DNA from: Methylococcaceae bacterium
GTDB lineage: Bacteria > Pseudomonadota > Gammaproteobacteria > Methylococcales > Methylomonadaceae
DNA: 6,868 nt
NCBI GenBank assembly: GCA_947506075.1
Contig: CANNNN010000136.1
Coordinates: 1 to 6,868 of the forward strand
Direction: 5' to 3'
Below the pieces are notes generated by a model. It saw only the letters and a list, made by a program, of their open reading frames with translations, made no database searches and was not told where the DNA came from. Positions 6,068-6,868 of this stretch are shown piece by piece. Position 1 is the stretch's first letter, and each line of letters starts with the position of its first letter. Position numbers and translations under genes: made by a program.

Positions 6068-6868
6068 TCCGATATTGGTCGTTGAACACCTTAGTGTCGG
6101 CTTTAACCAAGGGCAGAAAGTCGTCGATGACATCAGTTTCAAAATCTATGCCGGTGAAACGTTTGCGTTGGTCGGAGAATCCGGCTCCGGCAAGTCGATC
6201 ACCGCATTGTCGGTGCTAAGATTATTGCCTAACAATGCAAGACTTAAGGCCAACGTCATCAGTCTGCTAGGCGAGGACTTGTTAAACCGCTCGGAATTTG
6301 AGTTGTGCAAAATGCGTGGCAAGCGCATTGGCTTTATTTTTCAGGACCCGATGTCGTCGTTGAATCCGGTGATGACGGTTGGCCGCCAGATCGAAGAAGT
6401 TATCAAGCTTCATTTCAATTTACCCAGGGACGCAGTTAAACAGCGGGCACTGGAATTATTGAGTCAAGTTGAGCTACCCGAACCGCAACAGCGCATAAAA
6501 GACTATCCGCACCAGCTTTCGGGTGGCCAGCGGCAACGGGTGATGATAGCCATCGCATTGGCCGGCAAGCCGGATTTACTGATCGCCGATGAACCGACCA
6601 CGTCTTTGGATGTGACGATACAGGCGCAAATACTGGCGTTGCTGAAAGCTATCCAGCTACAGACCGGCATGGCCTTGTGGCTGATCAGCCATGACTTGGC
6701 GCTGGTTTCCAGTATCGCAGATAGGGTTGCGGTCATGCAGCAGGGTAAAATCGTCGAAACCGGTATCAGCTCCGAGTTTTTTAACCAACCCAAACATCCG
6801 TATACCCGTAAGCTGCTGGCTGCGTTGCCGTCGATGCAGAGCTGCTTAATGCACAGCAGCGAGGAAAA
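6060..6868 (+). CDS. Peptide ABC transporter ATP-binding protein, OppD/DppD/YejF type (3' end outside window)
   Basis: This subunit hydrolyses ATP to drive the importer from the cytoplasmic face. The frame runs open from ATG 6060 to the edge (269 full codons), so no stop is visible. The nucleotide-binding domain is complete and looks active: Walker A GESGSGKS (39-46), Q-loop Gln95 in FQDPMSSLNP, signature LSGGQ (153-157), Walker B LLIADEP with catalytic Glu178, and switch His211. HPYTRKLLAALPS (246-258) is the C-terminal hallmark of the oligopeptide/dipeptide subfamily. The ATG overlaps the end of the permease gene by eight bases. GAGG (6046-6049) sits ten bases upstream, inside that gene. 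The sequence cannot show whether this is a single-domain DppD-like protein (about 330 residues) or a two-domain YejF-like one (about 530). Synteny with Pseudomonas and the absence of another ATPase gene in the window favour the latter weakly. Confidence 0.95.
   Translation, partial: MNNPILVVEHLSVGFNQGQKVVDDISFKIYAGETFALVGESGSGKSITALSVLRLLPNNARLKANVISLLGEDLLNRSEFELCKMRGKRIGFIFQDPMSSLNPVMTVGRQIEEVIKLHFNLPRDAVKQRALELLSQVELPEPQQRIKDYPHQLSGGQRQRVMIAIALAGKPDLLIADEPTTSLDVTIQAQILALLKAIQLQTGMALWLISHDLALVSSIADRVAVMQQGKIVETGISSEFFNQPKHPYTRKLLAALPSMQSCLMHSSEE

Noticed and set aside
5744..6142. A 132-codon minus-strand frame across the permease/ATPase junction
   Set aside because: It overlaps two strongly supported genes and its translation has no family features.

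Overview
This window is a stretch of ordinary gammaproteobacterial chromosome: four complete genes plus two cut by the window edges. The proteins are most like those of gammaproteobacteria. The order ppiD, then fabI on the opposite strand, then a Yej/Opp-type peptide ABC importer recalls Pseudomonas, where the lon-hupB-ppiD-fabI block is followed by the NppA1A2BCD (YejABEF-like) importer. Base composition is balanced and the proteins are not typical of Pseudomonas itself, so a relative such as a gammaproteobacterial methanotroph is possible. That assignment is an inference and is not proven by the sequence.

Layout. Positions 1-585 hold the 3' end of ppiD, a periplasmic-facing folding factor of the inner membrane. 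A short symmetric hairpin flanked by A and T runs (602-632) separates it from the convergent fabI (649-1431, minus strand), the enoyl-ACP reductase of fatty acid synthesis. A 132-base divergent spacer (1438-1569) carries the fabI ribosome binding site and probably the promoters of both directions. From 1570 to the right edge runs a tightly packed plus-strand operon: a large family 5 solute-binding protein (1570-3720), a DppB/YejB-type permease (3717-4694), an enlarged DppC/YejE-type permease (4694-6067) and the start of an Opp/Dpp/Yej-type ATPase (6060 to the edge). The genes overlap by 4, 1 and 8 bases, so translation is probably coupled.

How they work together. The binding protein would capture a peptide or peptide-like compound in the periplasm. 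It would pass this to the channel formed by the two permeases, driven by the ATPase. Two features depart from the textbook system. The binding protein ends in a predicted membrane helix with an arginine-rich tail, so it is probably tethered to the inner membrane rather than free. The second permease has about 120 extra residues, including three additional predicted membrane helices and a periplasmic segment. I see no mobile element, CRISPR array, RNA gene or phage gene. No gene-free stretch exceeds about 130 bases.
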